Assembly (NCBI RefSeq): GCF_019279795.1
Contig: NC_056737.1
Span: 1,192,523,172 to 1,192,587,171, forward strand
Source: Protopterus annectens
Taxonomy: Eukaryota > Chordata > Ceratodontiformes > Protopteridae
Direction: 5' to 3'
DNA: 64,000 nucleotides
The stretch's first letter is position 1. Each line of letters opens with the position of its first letter. Positions 26,555-36,909 of this stretch are shown here, piece by piece. The notes beneath the pieces were generated by a model. That model was not told the origin of the DNA and made no database searches. It was given only the letters and a program-made list of their open reading frames with translations. The position numbers and the translations under genes are program-made.

Positions 26555-27898
26555 CTAGAAATGGCCATTTGGACTCTTTCCTCATCTCTAGGTTCTTTTC
26601 AATTATCTGTCTCACTGCAAACATCGGGTCACGTGTGCTGCATCCTTATCTAAATCCAAACTGCTCATCTCCCATCTTACTTTCTAGTACTCTGTGTACA
26701 TTTTTATCACCCTCTTCAGAACTTTCATGCATTGTGACAGGAGTTTGACACCTCTGTACTGCCCACAGTTGTGAATGTCCCCTTTGTTCTTAACTGTTCT
26801 TAACTGTTCTCCAGTCACCTGGGATAGATCTTTCTCTCCACTCTCCTCAAAGTACCCTCAGGAGCCATTTCTCCATTATTTCACCCAGCATCTTGATCAT
26901 ATCTACTGTGACCTCATTTGATCTTGTTGGTTCCCCTGCCTTCATTTTCCTTAGTGCTGTTCTTACGTCTTCTGTGGTGTTCTCCACTTCTCTCATCATA
27001 CACTGTGTCTTGGGCAGTACAGCTTCTGCTGGGTTTTCTTCATTCAGAAGCTGCTATAACCACTCCTTCCATCTGTCTTTGATGTCCTGTCGACTGTTGA
27101 GCAGGTTGTTGCCTGCATCATTTATTAAGGGCATCTGACTGTCTTCTTTATCTTTCTGTCTTTGCCTTGTAACCTGATATACTTTCCTTGTGCTATCTAT
27201 TGGCTTGCTTTTCAGGAGCTGGTATAGTGTCTCTGATGCCTTGTTCTTGACTATTACAACTCTTTTCTTAGCTTTTTTGTTAGCCAGACAGTATTTCTTC
27301 CTAACCTGGTCCATCTTTTCTGCCTCCCATTTTTCCTACTTTCTTTTTTGATGATTTCCTGGACTTCTGCATTCCACCACCAGCTTCCCTTATGTACCTT
27401 ATTTCCATCCCTGGCTCGGCCACATATCTGTTCTGTAGTGCTCACACATGCTGTTTTGAGGTGCTGCCATCTTCTTCATCTCCACCTATTTCCTCTTCTT
27501 CTTGGGGTGCTAGAGCCCTGAATAATTCCTAGAACTGCTGCGCTTTCTCTGCAGTCAATTTCCAAGTCCTCAGCCTGGTCTCTGTTGACCTTAGAGCCTT
27601 CTCTGACCACTGCTTGCAGTTGATTGTGGTAATCAGTGGTTTATGCTTTGTGACAACTGTTTCACTGGCGATGACTTTGCAATCACTTTTCTTACTAGGT
27701 GGAAGTCTACCTGAGTTGCATGTTGGCCACTCTTGTATGTGATCCTGTGACAGTCTCTGTTTCTGAACCATGTATTGGCTATTATCAAGCCATTCACCAG
27801 AAAGAAGTATAAAATGGCATCTTCTTCTTTATTCCTGTTGCTGCACCCATGTGGACCCAGGCAGTCCTTCTATCTTGTTCTGTCTGTCCAGATATGTA
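26555..27898 (-). pseudogene. RTE ORF remnant: end of endonuclease, linker and RT start
   Basis: Minus-strand translation from 27898 downward gives ETVVTKHKPLITTI (the usual S/T-x-H-xPL end of an RTE endonuclease) at about 27530-27770. Next come a Lys-rich linker with WWWNAEVQEIIKKE (27254-27445) and an Arg/Lys-rich connector (27054-27314). RT motif 1 follows (KGDIHNCGQYRGVKLLSQ, about 26715-26800), then motif 2 (DEQFGFR, a stop, GCSTRDPMFAVRQIIEKN, about 26580-26680). The frame changes several times. The catalytic RT motifs are absent because the element is truncated here. Identity as RTE is from motif order and spacing. Confidence 0.78.
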
Positions 27899-28021
27899 AA
27901 GTACAAACTAAGAAATCCAAGAAAACAGCTAGAGAGTACAGAACTCCATACACCATACTATAAATTCAGAACTATAAATGCGGTCACAACTGTAACGAAA
28001 AATAAACCTTTATTTTACATG

Positions 28022-28058
28022 AAGCGCTTTTCGTCTCGCTATTAGCGAGACTTCTTCA
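28022..28058 (-). ncRNA. hammerhead-ribozyme-like core, intact GAAA (palindromic element)
   Basis: Read on the minus strand: CTGAAGA, A, a 7-bp hairpin GTCTCGC/GCGAGAC closed by TAATA, then GAAA and AGCGCTTC. This fits the CUGANGA / stem II / GAAA core of hammerhead ribozymes, a motif class reported in Penelope-like element terminal repeats. Stem III is not obvious, as in short-stem variants that work as dimers. Activity is inferred only. Confidence 0.6.
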
Positions 28059-28730
28059 GACAATACTAACACACATCATTAACCTTTAAATACATTAACT
28101 TAAACTGATTAATAATTAATTGATTGTTGAAACAATTACTCCAACCACCAATGAAAACACAGTGATGTATTTTAAAAACTGTTGCATTCATTTATATAAT
28201 GTGCAATGAATCAGTTCTTCCCTACTATAAACATTAGTCGTAACGTTCACACCAGTTCATCCAACCTGAACCTAATGGATAAAAATACGTCTCACCATAT
28301 TACTATTAACAACTTAAAAACCTTTTATATAAATATAAATATCGCTTATTATACATCTTCAACTATTAGAGGGAACATTATGTAATATTAAAATGTTGAA
28401 ATATTAGCATATAAAATACATACATACAACTCTCCGATATTTTCATTTCTGAGAGTACCATACGTTAATTTGAAATAATATTTAATATTTGATAACTCCT
28501 ACCCTATTAAAATTCTTATTCCAACAAGTAATAATAAATCATGAATAAATAGCTAATGTTTATAGTAAGGAAGAACTGATTCATTGCACATTATATAAAT
28601 GAATGCAATAGTTTTTAAAATACATCACTGGGTTTTCATTGGTGGTTGGGGTAATTGTTTCTACAATCGATTAATTAATAATCAGTTTAAGTTAATATAT
28701 TTAAAGGTTAATGATGTGTGTCAGTGTTGT

Positions 28731-28768
28731 CTGAAGAAGTCTCGCTAATAGCGAGACAAAAAGCACTT
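28731..28768 (+). ncRNA. hammerhead-like core, GAAA changed to AAAA (palindromic element, other arm)
   Basis: CTGAAGA, A, hairpin GTCTCGC/GCGAGAC, then AAAA and AGCACTTC. The G of the required GAAA has become A, and so has the G of the nearby CG in AGCGCTT. Both fit CpG-to-CpA decay. This arm should be catalytically dead if the hammerhead reading is right. Confidence 0.55.
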
Positions 28769-28865
28769 CATGTAAAATAAAGGTTTATTTTTCGTTACAG
28801 TTGTGACCGCATTTATAGTTCTGCAGTTCGTATGGTGTTCAGTACTCTCTAGCTGTTTTCTTGGA

Positions 28866-29334
28866 TGTCCAGATATGTACATCCAAGTCACCCATTATCG
28901 TTAGCAATTCATGTTATCCTGCTTTAACTATTAGCTCATGCAACTGCTGTTTGAATGCACTCTTTTCCTCCAAGTGGAGCATAGGCTGAGATTATGAATA
29001 CTGCTGTATCATTAGGCTGGAGTCTGATTGCCTTGAGTCTGTTGACATCGCTTCCTCTCTTCTGAAGCCTCTCCCTCACCACAATTACCACACCATTTCT
29101 TGCCTGTCCTCCTGGTTCCCAAGCCAAGTGGCTGTGTTGCAGTGCCCTTCCATCTTGTCTTGTGGATACTATCTTATCATCCACTTCTAAGCTGTATCCT
29201 GTCAGTGAACCTACACTGAGTGTAGAAATTCTTAGTTCATGTTTACCTAAGCTGGGCAACTGGACAACAGCTGGCTTATTGACCAAGGGCTGCTTGGCTT
29301 TATGACAGGTGAACACTGGGTAATACGGACACAT
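28866..29334 (-). pseudogene. RTE endonuclease N-terminal part
   Basis: The longest open stretch is 29334-28936 (132 codons). It shows an STLSVGSLTGYS start that parallels the T-L-N-V-G-T-L-T-G-x-S opening of RTE endonucleases, then NGVVIVVRERLQKRG and VFIISAYAPLGG. Past a frameshift, TIMGDLDVHI at about 28880-28915 matches the GDLN/GDFN motif. The expected ETRW Glu motif has been deleted or scrambled (TRQDGRAL occupies that zone). The coding continues across the insertion into 27898. Confidence 0.78.
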
Positions 29335-29636
29335 ACACCTCTCCCACCATTAGCATGGGTTCTTGGTATGGCTAAGAGTAAGCCGGGTCCTCAACCCACT
29401 TATCACGGGCAAATACCCATGCTCGTTTGGTAATGTTAGTCATCACCAGTAAATCTCCTGGAGCCATATTTTACACCGTTGAGTGGCTAGCCCTGCTACA
29501 GACCACAGTCTGTGATCCATTTTCTCCTATCATTAGGCTATTGAGTACCACAGTGGATGCCCAAAGCAGTTGGTTTATGCAGCTCTTCCCCCATAAGGCA
29601 CTGTGTAGAATTTGTGCTGCTGCACAGCTCCATTCT

Positions 29637-29805
29637 TTGATGACTTTGAGATGGAAACAATCAGCATGTTTTTTCTGAGGTGGGAGAAAGTCCACAGAGA
29701 CAGAGTGAGAACATGCAAACTCCAAACAAGCATTGGCCGGAGGTCAGGATGGAACCATGCATCTTGTGCATGGGAGGTGAATACCTTAACCATTATGCCA
29801 GCTGG
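29637..29805 (-). mobile_element. tRNA-derived SINE fragment
   Basis: Minus-strand reading shows a tRNA-like head: A box TGGCATAATGG (a good match to TRGYNNANNGG) and, ~35 bases on, GGTTCCATCC as B box. A stretch with TTTGGAGTTTGCATGTTCTC follows. It lies between the RTE 5' region and a degraded CR1. The head differs from the SINEs at 26293 and 54118, so it is a separate family or an older member. Confidence 0.65.
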
Positions 29806-29809
29806 TCAT

Positions 29810-30640
29810 CAGTCAACTCTTTTTTGGCATCTACTTCTCAGAGTTAAAGGCAAATGTTTAGAGCTTATGGCTGACAATTTCTATTAACAGCTGTAAACTT
29901 GGTGACATCATAACTTTTGCAGAAGACAAGAAATTCTTCAGGAAGACATGTCAATAATAAATGGCTGTTGTCAAAACCTTGGCCTAAAGTAAATACCAAA
30001 AGGATCAAAATATTATCTTACAGCAAACAAGATGTCCACTGCATCTGTCACTTCAAAAACACTCTCCTGAAAATTATGCCAGTAGTGAGGAACCTGGGAA
30101 CTTAATGAAGGCAATGAGCTGTCATTGAACCCCCACGTGTCAGCTATGGCTAAGAAGTCCTTCTTTACAGCACAACTTATTACCAAGGGTATGGCATTAA
30201 AATCTAGGGAGGTGATCATTCCACTGTACACTACATCCATTGGGCCAATCACTGAATATAATGTCCCATTTGGCATATATCTGTCTAAACACCTGACTCA
30301 GTATTAGCAACCAGAATATTTTCTCACCAAGAATATCAAGAGACTAAACCAGAAACACTAGTCTGACCACCTGAAAGCCATGTCCTTCACCTCAGTGTCC
30401 TACAAGCTGATACAGTGATTTCTATGTCTTGCATACAGACCCTCTACTGATCCTTGTCTTTGCAAAATGTCTGGCAGAAACATCCACTCTAGAGACTCAC
30501 CCTCTACTGCAACTTAAATATAAGATTTCTGGAGGGAAAGGTATGGTTCACAGAGAATATCACTTCTGTGGAACTGCTTTCTTCACCAAGAGAAGTTGAG
30601 TATGTCCCTGACTTTGTTAAAGAGCAACCTGGATGCATGA
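29810..30640 (+). pseudogene. degraded CR1 ORF2 fragment (RT second half and C-terminus)
   Basis: Short segments align in order with the CR1 copy at 9595-10440: FLASTSQS-like remains after GPLLF, LWLT-S--SCKLG (about 29865-29900), FFTAQLITKGMALKSREVII (30147-30206), PLYTTSIGPITEYNVPFGIY, and a C-terminal remnant of the VRQSTSLALFK segment near 30560-30625. Many frameshifts and stops occur. It is much older than the copies at 7873 and 57586, showing long residence of this CR1 lineage in the genome. Confidence 0.78.
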
Positions 30641-31463
30641 ACGAGAAACCATAAGTTCAGCCCTTTTTGGTGTCCTTGTTACTTATGGAGAGGGGACGTA
30701 TATAAATACATGTTCCGTGGTTATGGCGATTCATACTCACTATACAAAGGGTTATCTCAATTCTAAAGGGTTATCTCACCCAGATTACAAAACTTCCCAA
30801 AAATACAAAGACCATGGTATTGAAATACTAAGGCTAGAATATCGGCGGGAATACCTGTCTGGTAAAGATCCTCACAAATTAATAGCCTATAAAGTATCTT
30901 TGAATCTATGTAACACTGTAATTTGGCTTTATTTATTAAGTTGGAACAGTGCTAGAAATTAACAATTCATATTTAGTCTGTCTTGTTTTCTCTCAGTATT
31001 GCCATTTGCATGGCTTTATCTCTGCTTTAGCAAAGGACATCTTTTTAAGCCACCTATACCCTCATGCATTTCATTTATTTACACCGAGAGTCTGCCTTGT
31101 CCATGTGATGTCCCAGTATCTGTATTTCTTGACATTTACTGCTCTTCTTCTTTGTGGTATGTGGTTAACTTTAAGTAGAGAAATAATGATTTTAATTAAC
31201 CTCACACTCTAGTATTAAGATAAAATGCACTGTCAGAATTTGATATGACATCAAAGAAATTGCCACCTTTGCACAGTCACTTAAAATATCAGAGCTGCAA
31301 ACCTAGAAGACTAAATGATGTAAAATAAAAGTCATTAACAAATGGCATTATGAAAAAAAGTGTAAGGTAAAAAAAGAAATAAAAGAGAAAATTTTAAATA
31401 ACATTTTTACTCTACTTTACTCTGTCCCCTACCTCATGGTGTGTACACTAGTGTGCTAGTTGC
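30641..31463. other. no gene recognised
   Basis: Two short plus-strand open stretches (30633-30962 and 30949-31212) have no recognisable family or composition bias. The rest is A/T-rich. This may be the far 5' flank of LINE B. Confidence 0.5.
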
Positions 31464-32172
31464 CTGCTTAGACCTTTTATTTCGGGCAGTTTCCCCCAAC
31501 CTCATGGAAACCACCTTGTAACAAACAATCCCTTAGGAGGAACTGCCTCGATGAACGCTACTCCTGCAAAGTTGTTTTTAACTATAGTAGAACATATTTA
31601 AATGTCCTGCTTAGCCTTTTTATTTTGGATGTTTTCCCCCAACCTCATGGAAACTGCCTTGTAACAAACAATCCCTTAGTAGGAACTGCCTGGACAGACG
31701 GTACTCCTGCAAAGTTGTTTTTAACTATAGTAGAATGTATTTAAACATCCTTAGCGCTTTTATTTTGGGCGCTTTCCCCCAAACTCGTGGAAACCACCTT
31801 GTAACAAACAATCCCTTAGGAGGAACTGCCTGGATGGACGCTACTCCTGCAAAGTTGTTTTTAACTATAGTAGAATATATTTAAACATCCTGCTTAGCCC
31901 TTTTATTTTGGGCACTTTCACCCAGCCTCGTGGAAACCACCTTGTAACAAACAATCCCTTAAGAGGAACTTCCTGGACAGTCACTACTCCTGCAAAGTTG
32001 TTTATAACTATAATAGAACATATTTAAACATCCTGCTTAGCCCTTTTATTTCGGGCGCTTTCCCCCAACCTTGTGGAAACCACCTTGTGACAAACAATCC
32101 CTTAGGAGGAACTCCCTGCATGGATGCTACTCCTGCAAAGTTGTTTTTAACTATAGTAGAACATATTTAAAT
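31464..32172. repeat. five tandem ~143-bp repeats upstream of LINE B
   Basis: Units start near 31464, 31608, 31748, 31890 and 32033 at CTGCTTAGNCCTTTTATTT and end with ACTATAGTAGAACATATTTAAA. All share CTTGTAACAAACAATCCCTT and CTCCTGCAAAGTTGTTTTTA. The fourth and fifth units carry a few private changes. Each has a TATA-like ATATTTAAA near its end. The array lies about 1 kb before the LINE B endonuclease in the same orientation, so it could be a monomer-type 5' UTR/promoter, though no junction proves it belongs to the LINE. Confidence 0.88.
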
Positions 32173-33180
32173 GAGTAGGTGATTTTAAATGTTGTTTTTA
32201 GAAGCAATATTATCCAATTAGTGTTAACTGTTGATAGAATTTTAATGTGGCGTGCACACCAGCTGGTTACTACTGTCATACTTTCTTAAACCCCATTCCC
32301 AGACCTCACACAGCTGAGCTGCTGTATTGTGTGTAGAATGCCACTAGGTGGCAGTATAAGCACATTCAAGCTTACCGATTCCCGTTTTTTTTTTGCCCAA
32401 CAGTTCACCAGCTCTACCTTGCTTATCTTACTACTTATTTCACTAATGACTGGTTATTTTGTAAGAGTCTGCTAACCTTACAGTGCTCTTCCCTCCTTGA
32501 GCTCTAGTCCTTAGGTACATTGGAACTCACACTTACCTGTTGTCTCCAGTTGCTCTGAGACTTCATAAGTGACTGTGTTACTGATTGTTTTTAGTAGTTC
32601 CTCCTCATTTCCCTTTCTTCGTTCTACCCACTCCGCTCGCCCTGCGGGCTCACTCCGCTCCCCTACCCTACCCCCAAATCTCACCCACCCAGTGCCCCTG
32701 ACCTTATACCTCCAAAACCACACCCCAAGCCTTGACTTCCAATCACTCTCTACTGCTCACTAACTGACTACTCCCTCATTTTATTACTACTTAAGACTAC
32801 TCTAATAGCTATTACTCTTTAAAGTGCTAATACACCAGGTAGGAATTCTCACCTTCCTTCACTGTAACTATCCCTATCACTCCCTATCCCTTCCTCTTCT
32901 TCTAAGACCTATATTAGACTCCTTTGTTATACTATCCTACCTTTTCTATTTGTATCCTATGTCTTAACCACCTATGAGCATCACACATTCACTGACTCTC
33001 ACCATCCCCTTCAGCAAACTCTTCCTGCAACTCATGCAGCCACCCACAACCACTTAAATATCACAATCTACATCTATCTATCTACTTTCTAAGTATCACA
33101 GACTAACCCTCATTACTTATCTTCCATCCAGGAAATCACTAAACTTTTTCTCTACAACCTTAAAGCTCACACATAAACTT
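32173..33180 (+). other. probable LINE B 5' UTR
   Basis: No long frame. A pyrimidine-rich, partly GC-rich stretch (about 32620-32710, with CTCCGCTCGCCCTGCGGGCT) precedes the LINE B coding region. No ORF1 was recognised here, so this LINE either has only one ORF or its ORF1 is lost. Confidence 0.45.
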
Positions 33181-34338
33181 CAACTACACCCCCTATTAGA
33201 TGGTGATGTTCATCCCAACCCTGGCCAAAACAATATAGATACCACTGACCCCCATAGTCCACTTCCCTCTACCTTTCACATCCCAGCTAGACCTTCTAAC
33301 TCTCTCTATATAGCTCATCTTAATATTCGTAGCATAAACAATAAAGTAGCCCAACTCCATGCTTTGTTAGATGTATATTCCTCTGACATCCTATGTCTCA
33401 CAGAGACTAGGCTAAAACCTTCAACCCAGGACAGTGAAATCACCTCACCTGGATACAATATACTGAGAATAGACTGCAAAACCAAAAAAGGCGGTGGAGT
33501 AGCAATATCATATAAATCATGGCTACAAGTTACTTCATTTGATAGACAACTACCCACTGACAGTAATGCTGAAATCCTTATTGCCAAACTTCAGATCAAT
33601 GCCTGTAAAGCCATTTACAAAATATGCTCTTATCTCCCTCCTGGAAATAACATTAACACCCTTGAAAATATCCTTAGCTGGCTTTCTGCTAACTTACCTC
33701 AAGAATCCACAGTGCTGAGCAACTTTAACATTGACTGGACTAGCTGTAGTTCACCTAAACCTATTACCCATATTAACCTATATGGTATCTCCAAAACTAT
33801 TACCTCTCTCACCAGAACACATAAACCTAACCACAAAGAAAGCACCTTAGACTGGATCCTTGTTAACAGTCATCCCTATACATACAAAACAGGTTCCATT
33901 GCTGAGGACATCAGTGACCACTCACTGACCTACATAATTAGACACAGGCCCAATATTCCCAACCCAACTTTATATAGAACTACTCGGACCAATAGAAATT
34001 TTAATCCAGATAGCTTCCAAACTGAACTTAGGATGTGTGACTGGTCTCCCCTCAAATACATCCAACTTGAGGATGCAGTGTTATACTTTAACACCAGATT
34101 CTTACAAATCCTGGACTTCCATGCCCCTATGCGTTCTATCAGAAACAGGAATAAAACTGCCCAATGGCTTACTAAAGACACTAGGCATAACATCATACTG
34201 AGAAATAAAATATGGACCAAATGGAGAACTACTAAAAACACAGCAGCCCATCAAAAATTTGAACAGATTAGAAATGCTACCAAGGAATGTATACTCCTTG
34301 ACAAAAAAAAAAAACTTTTACCTTCATATAAAGCATAA
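33181..34338 (+). pseudogene. LINE B ORF2, N-terminal leader and APE endonuclease
   Basis: Open frame continuing from upstream of the first ATG at 33364. The leader LLDGDVHPNPGQ is at 33193-33228. The endonuclease starts at AHLNIRSINNK (about 33316) and shows ILCLTETRL (Glu motif), GGGVAISYK, STLDWILVN and DISDHSLTY (Asp-His motif). The usual GDFN motif is SNFNIDW, so its catalytic Asp is lost. The frame ends in an A-run at 34306-34338, beyond which the linker continues in other frames. It would nick the insertion site; this copy is dead. Confidence 0.85.
33193..33228 (+). other. 2A-like LLxGDVxPNPG leader motif
   Basis: Codes for LLDGDVHPNPGQ just before the endonuclease. Many LINE ORF2 proteins begin with GDVxxNPGP, which resembles 2A ribosome-skipping peptides (D-V/I-E-x-N-P-G-P). 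Here the final Pro is Gln and E is H, so skipping at this copy is unlikely. It is useful mainly as a marker of the LINE group. Confidence 0.6.
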
Positions 34339-34589
34339 ACACCAGCACAAACCCTAAATGTTTTGGTTAGGTATTAATAAACTCTTACAACCAGGCCACT
34401 CCAAAACACCTACCCCATCAGGCACCTCCCACAACAATCCTAAGCATATTTCTGACACTTTTAATACTGTCTTCACTGAAATAATTCGATCTTTAGCCAG
34501 GTCACTACCCCCCCATTAATACTAGCCTATCTCCCACTACAACTGCCTCACTTCCCTCATTTCATTTACAACCAGTTCCAACTTCCCTC

Positions 34590-36125
34590 ATTTGCCGTCT
34601 CCTTGGAAACCTTAAACCACGCCCCTCCTCTGCTGACCTGCTACCTGCTGAATATCTACAAGTTGCAGCAAAAGTAACTGCGTATTCCATTTCCATTCTA
34701 ATGAATAGAACAATTACTGAAGGCACCATCCCATCGGTCTGGAAAATCTCCCATATCATCTCTCTTCATAAGGGCTGTAACTCTACTGAACTCTCAAACT
34801 ATCACCCAATAGCCTTACTTTCCCCACTAGCACAAATCATGGAAAAATGCATCCACCATCAACTACTAGACCACCTACTCCAAAATAACTTACTAGCAAA
34901 CTGTCTGCATGGTTTTAGGCCATTCCATAGCACCACCAATGCTCTTTTATCATTTTATGACTGTATCAACAAAAATCGCAATAACAATACTCTATCTTTT
35001 GCTCTCTTTATTGACCTCTCTAAAGCCTTCGATATGGTGAACCACCAGCTAATTATGAACATAATGAAGTCTCTCTCACTTGATACTCAGGCACTAAAAT
35101 GGTTCAACTCCTACTTAGAAAACAGAAAAGAAGCTGTACTTTGGGAGAATAAGCTATCCACCCATCTTCCTGTTATCATGGGTGTCCCTCAAGGCTCCAT
35201 CTTAGGCCCTGTCTTATTTTCAATTTTTATCAATGATCTAAACATAAATACTCCTCAAGCCACCTGCATACAATATGCAGATGACTCAACATTAATATGC
35301 CCTGCTTCATCCATATCTGAACTGCAATCCCTAACACAAGCAACATTTAACATAGTAGAGAATTGGTTCCTCCAGCGCTGCCTCCTCCTAAACCTCCAAA
35401 AAACTAAACTATTGCTCTTTATTCCTACACAAATGTCCTCCCCATTACACCTCACAGTAATATCTAATAATGGTACTCTCATATCTCCTGACCCAACTAC
35501 CAAGCTGTTAGGTGTATATATACTCCATAACCTTATCTCTGATACCCATATCATTACAATAAAGACAGTGAACAGAAAACTAGGCTCCCTCTATAGGCTA
35601 AAACCATTTCTTACTCCAACAGCTAGAGCTACTATTGCCCATACCCATCTTATCTCTACCCTCATCTACGCCTCTCTCATTTATCCCAACCTATCTAAAA
35701 ACAACCTCACCAAACTTGTTACCTCCTATAATAACATTGCCACATTTGCCACCAGATCCCCATTTAAAACCAATCATTGTCATAATCTCAAACAGCTAGG
35801 ATGGCTGGAACTGCCTAATCAGCTTATCTTTCACCAATTTATTACTGCCCATAAGTCCCTTTATCATCATAGCAATACTCCAATACTGACTACCTTCATC
35901 ATCCCTTACAAAAATCTTACAACCCTTTGCTCATCAAGTAAACGTCTAGTATCCTTACCGAATTCCACCAATAGGGCTGGGGACTCTGTTCTCCAACAGT
36001 GTGGGGAAAACCTGGAACCTGCTTCCTAGTGAACTAACATCTCTCTCTTCTACACCACTTTTCAAAAAGCAACTTAAAAGATACGTAAAGGCTCACTGGC
36101 ACTGCCCCTGCACCAACCCAGGCTA
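34590..36125 (+). pseudogene. LINE B reverse transcriptase and C-terminal part
   Basis: The frame is open from about 34701 to 36029 and extends upstream in pieces (KPRPSSADLLPAEYL). RT motifs in order: ISLHKG/LSNYHPIALLSPLAQIMEK (about 34760-34845), HGFRPFHSTTNALL, LFIDLSKAFDMVNHQ (about 35005-35050), GVPQGSILGPVLFSIFINDL (about 35180-35240) and QYADDSTLI (about 35270). The catalytic Asp residues are present. Near 36000 a frameshift moves the C-terminal FKKQLKRYVKAHW segment to another frame, ending about 36125. The domain is nearly complete, but the ORF as a whole is broken. Confidence 0.88.
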
Positions 36126-36523
36126 ACAGTCTCCGTCCTGCCACTCTCACCTTTACTGATTTCACTGCTGCTGCACTATGACTACCTGTCATTAACCTTA
36201 CAGAATATGAGCAGTAAACTAACTAAGTCTGTAATTACTTAGTCTTTTCTTAGTAACCATTTCAGAGTATTAACCTGGTCACTTAGCTTTCTACAGTAGG
36301 TGTGTTTTCATCATCTGTATTAACTTAATCTTACCCTTAATTACACTACTATAGAATTGTAACTTAATCTGCAAGCTCGTTACTCTATTTACATGTTCCC
36401 AGCTTATGTATATTGCCATTCCTTCTTTTTATTTGATGATAATTACTGGATCTCTAAGCCTATGTTTTAATTCTTTCTAGTCTTAAAAAGGTACTCTACC
36501 AGATGTTTAAAATTGCTTTTTAG
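36126..36523 (+). other. LINE B 3' UTR, first part
   Basis: Non-coding sequence between the LINE B C-terminus and the PLE target duplication. It resumes at 43006 after the PLE. Continuity is supported by the recovered LINE tail at 43040-43137. Confidence 0.65.
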
Positions 36524-36538
36524 TATTACAAATAGATT

Positions 36539-36909
36539 ATGTACAAAAGCAACGGAATGAACCAGGCAGAATCCAGGCAAGAGGCAAAAGCACAAAAGTC
36601 AGTGTCGCTGTATAAGCACAAAAGTCAGTAATGCTGTGTAAAAGCACAACAATCAATAATGCTGTATGAAATCATTTATCATGGCAAGGAATCCAAGAAC
36701 CACGCAAGAAGTCTTCAAATAAAAACAATCCACAGATTTAATAAAAACTGGTAAGCGCTTTTGCTGTAGAGCTTCTTCAGACCAAGTACAGACTAAAGGA
36801 ATCACACTATATATACACATATTATCAATCCTTCATCCAATCAAAGGCTCAAAGTAATTAAAACATTAGCAAATAGCAGACACTTAATTGAATCATTAAT
36901 CTGAAACGA
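36539..36909 (-). repeat. PLE 5' pseudo-LTR (inverted relative to the 3' copy)
   Basis: Reverse complement of 42535-42916 with high identity, from ATGTACAAAAGCAAC at the outer edge to the ATTGAATCATT edge near 36885. Small indels distinguish the two. It ends just before the first ATG of the PLE ORF (36909). Confidence 0.92.
36751..36780 (-). ncRNA. hammerhead-like core, AAAA variant (PLE 5' repeat)
   Basis: Minus strand: CTGAAGA, A, hairpin GCT/CTAC/AGC, AAAA, GCGCTTACC. The 3' copy at 42665 has GAAA. The change is CG to CA in the context AGC-GAAA, so CpG decay explains it. Predicted inactive. Confidence 0.55.

Larger units (their letters stand above)
27899..28865 (-). mobile_element. palindromic non-coding Penelope-type element (inverted terminal repeats only)
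   Basis: Two ~310-320-bp arms (about 27915-28232 and 28557-28865) are inverted copies of each other around a ~325-bp A/T-rich spacer with no reading frame. Each arm includes a hammerhead-like core and a run resembling TAAAATAAAGGTTTATTTTT. Sixteen bases beyond the arm on the left (27899-27914) have no partner on the right. The large PLE at 36539-42990 likewise has unpaired bases only at its 3' end, so this element probably reads on the minus strand. The arms match the tail-to-tail arrangement of Penelope pseudo-LTRs with all coding sequence missing. Confidence 0.75.
27885..28879. repeat. 14-bp target-site duplication around the palindromic element
   Basis: TGTCCAGATATGTA occurs at 27885-27898 and again at 28866-28879, directly flanking the 967-bp insert. 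Taking out the insert and one copy restores the RTE endonuclease reading around GDLDVHI, which supports a true insertion rather than chance similarity. Confidence 0.9.
26550..29640 (-). mobile_element. RTE-1-like LINE, degraded, interrupted at 27899-28865
   Basis: Minus-strand pieces follow the order of an RTE-clade LINE. About 29640-29335 is probable 5' UTR. The endonuclease starts at 29334-28880, resumes after an insertion at 27898, and is followed by the linker and then RT motifs down to 26555, where the element is cut off before the catalytic F-x-D. It is riddled with frameshifts and stops. It differs from the Rex3-like RTE at 43859-50870, so two RTE families are present. Confidence 0.82.

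Noticed and set aside
30633..30962. 109-codon open frame as a possible host exon
   Set aside because: No recognisable domain, no splice context that could be supported, and it lies between decayed LINE pieces.
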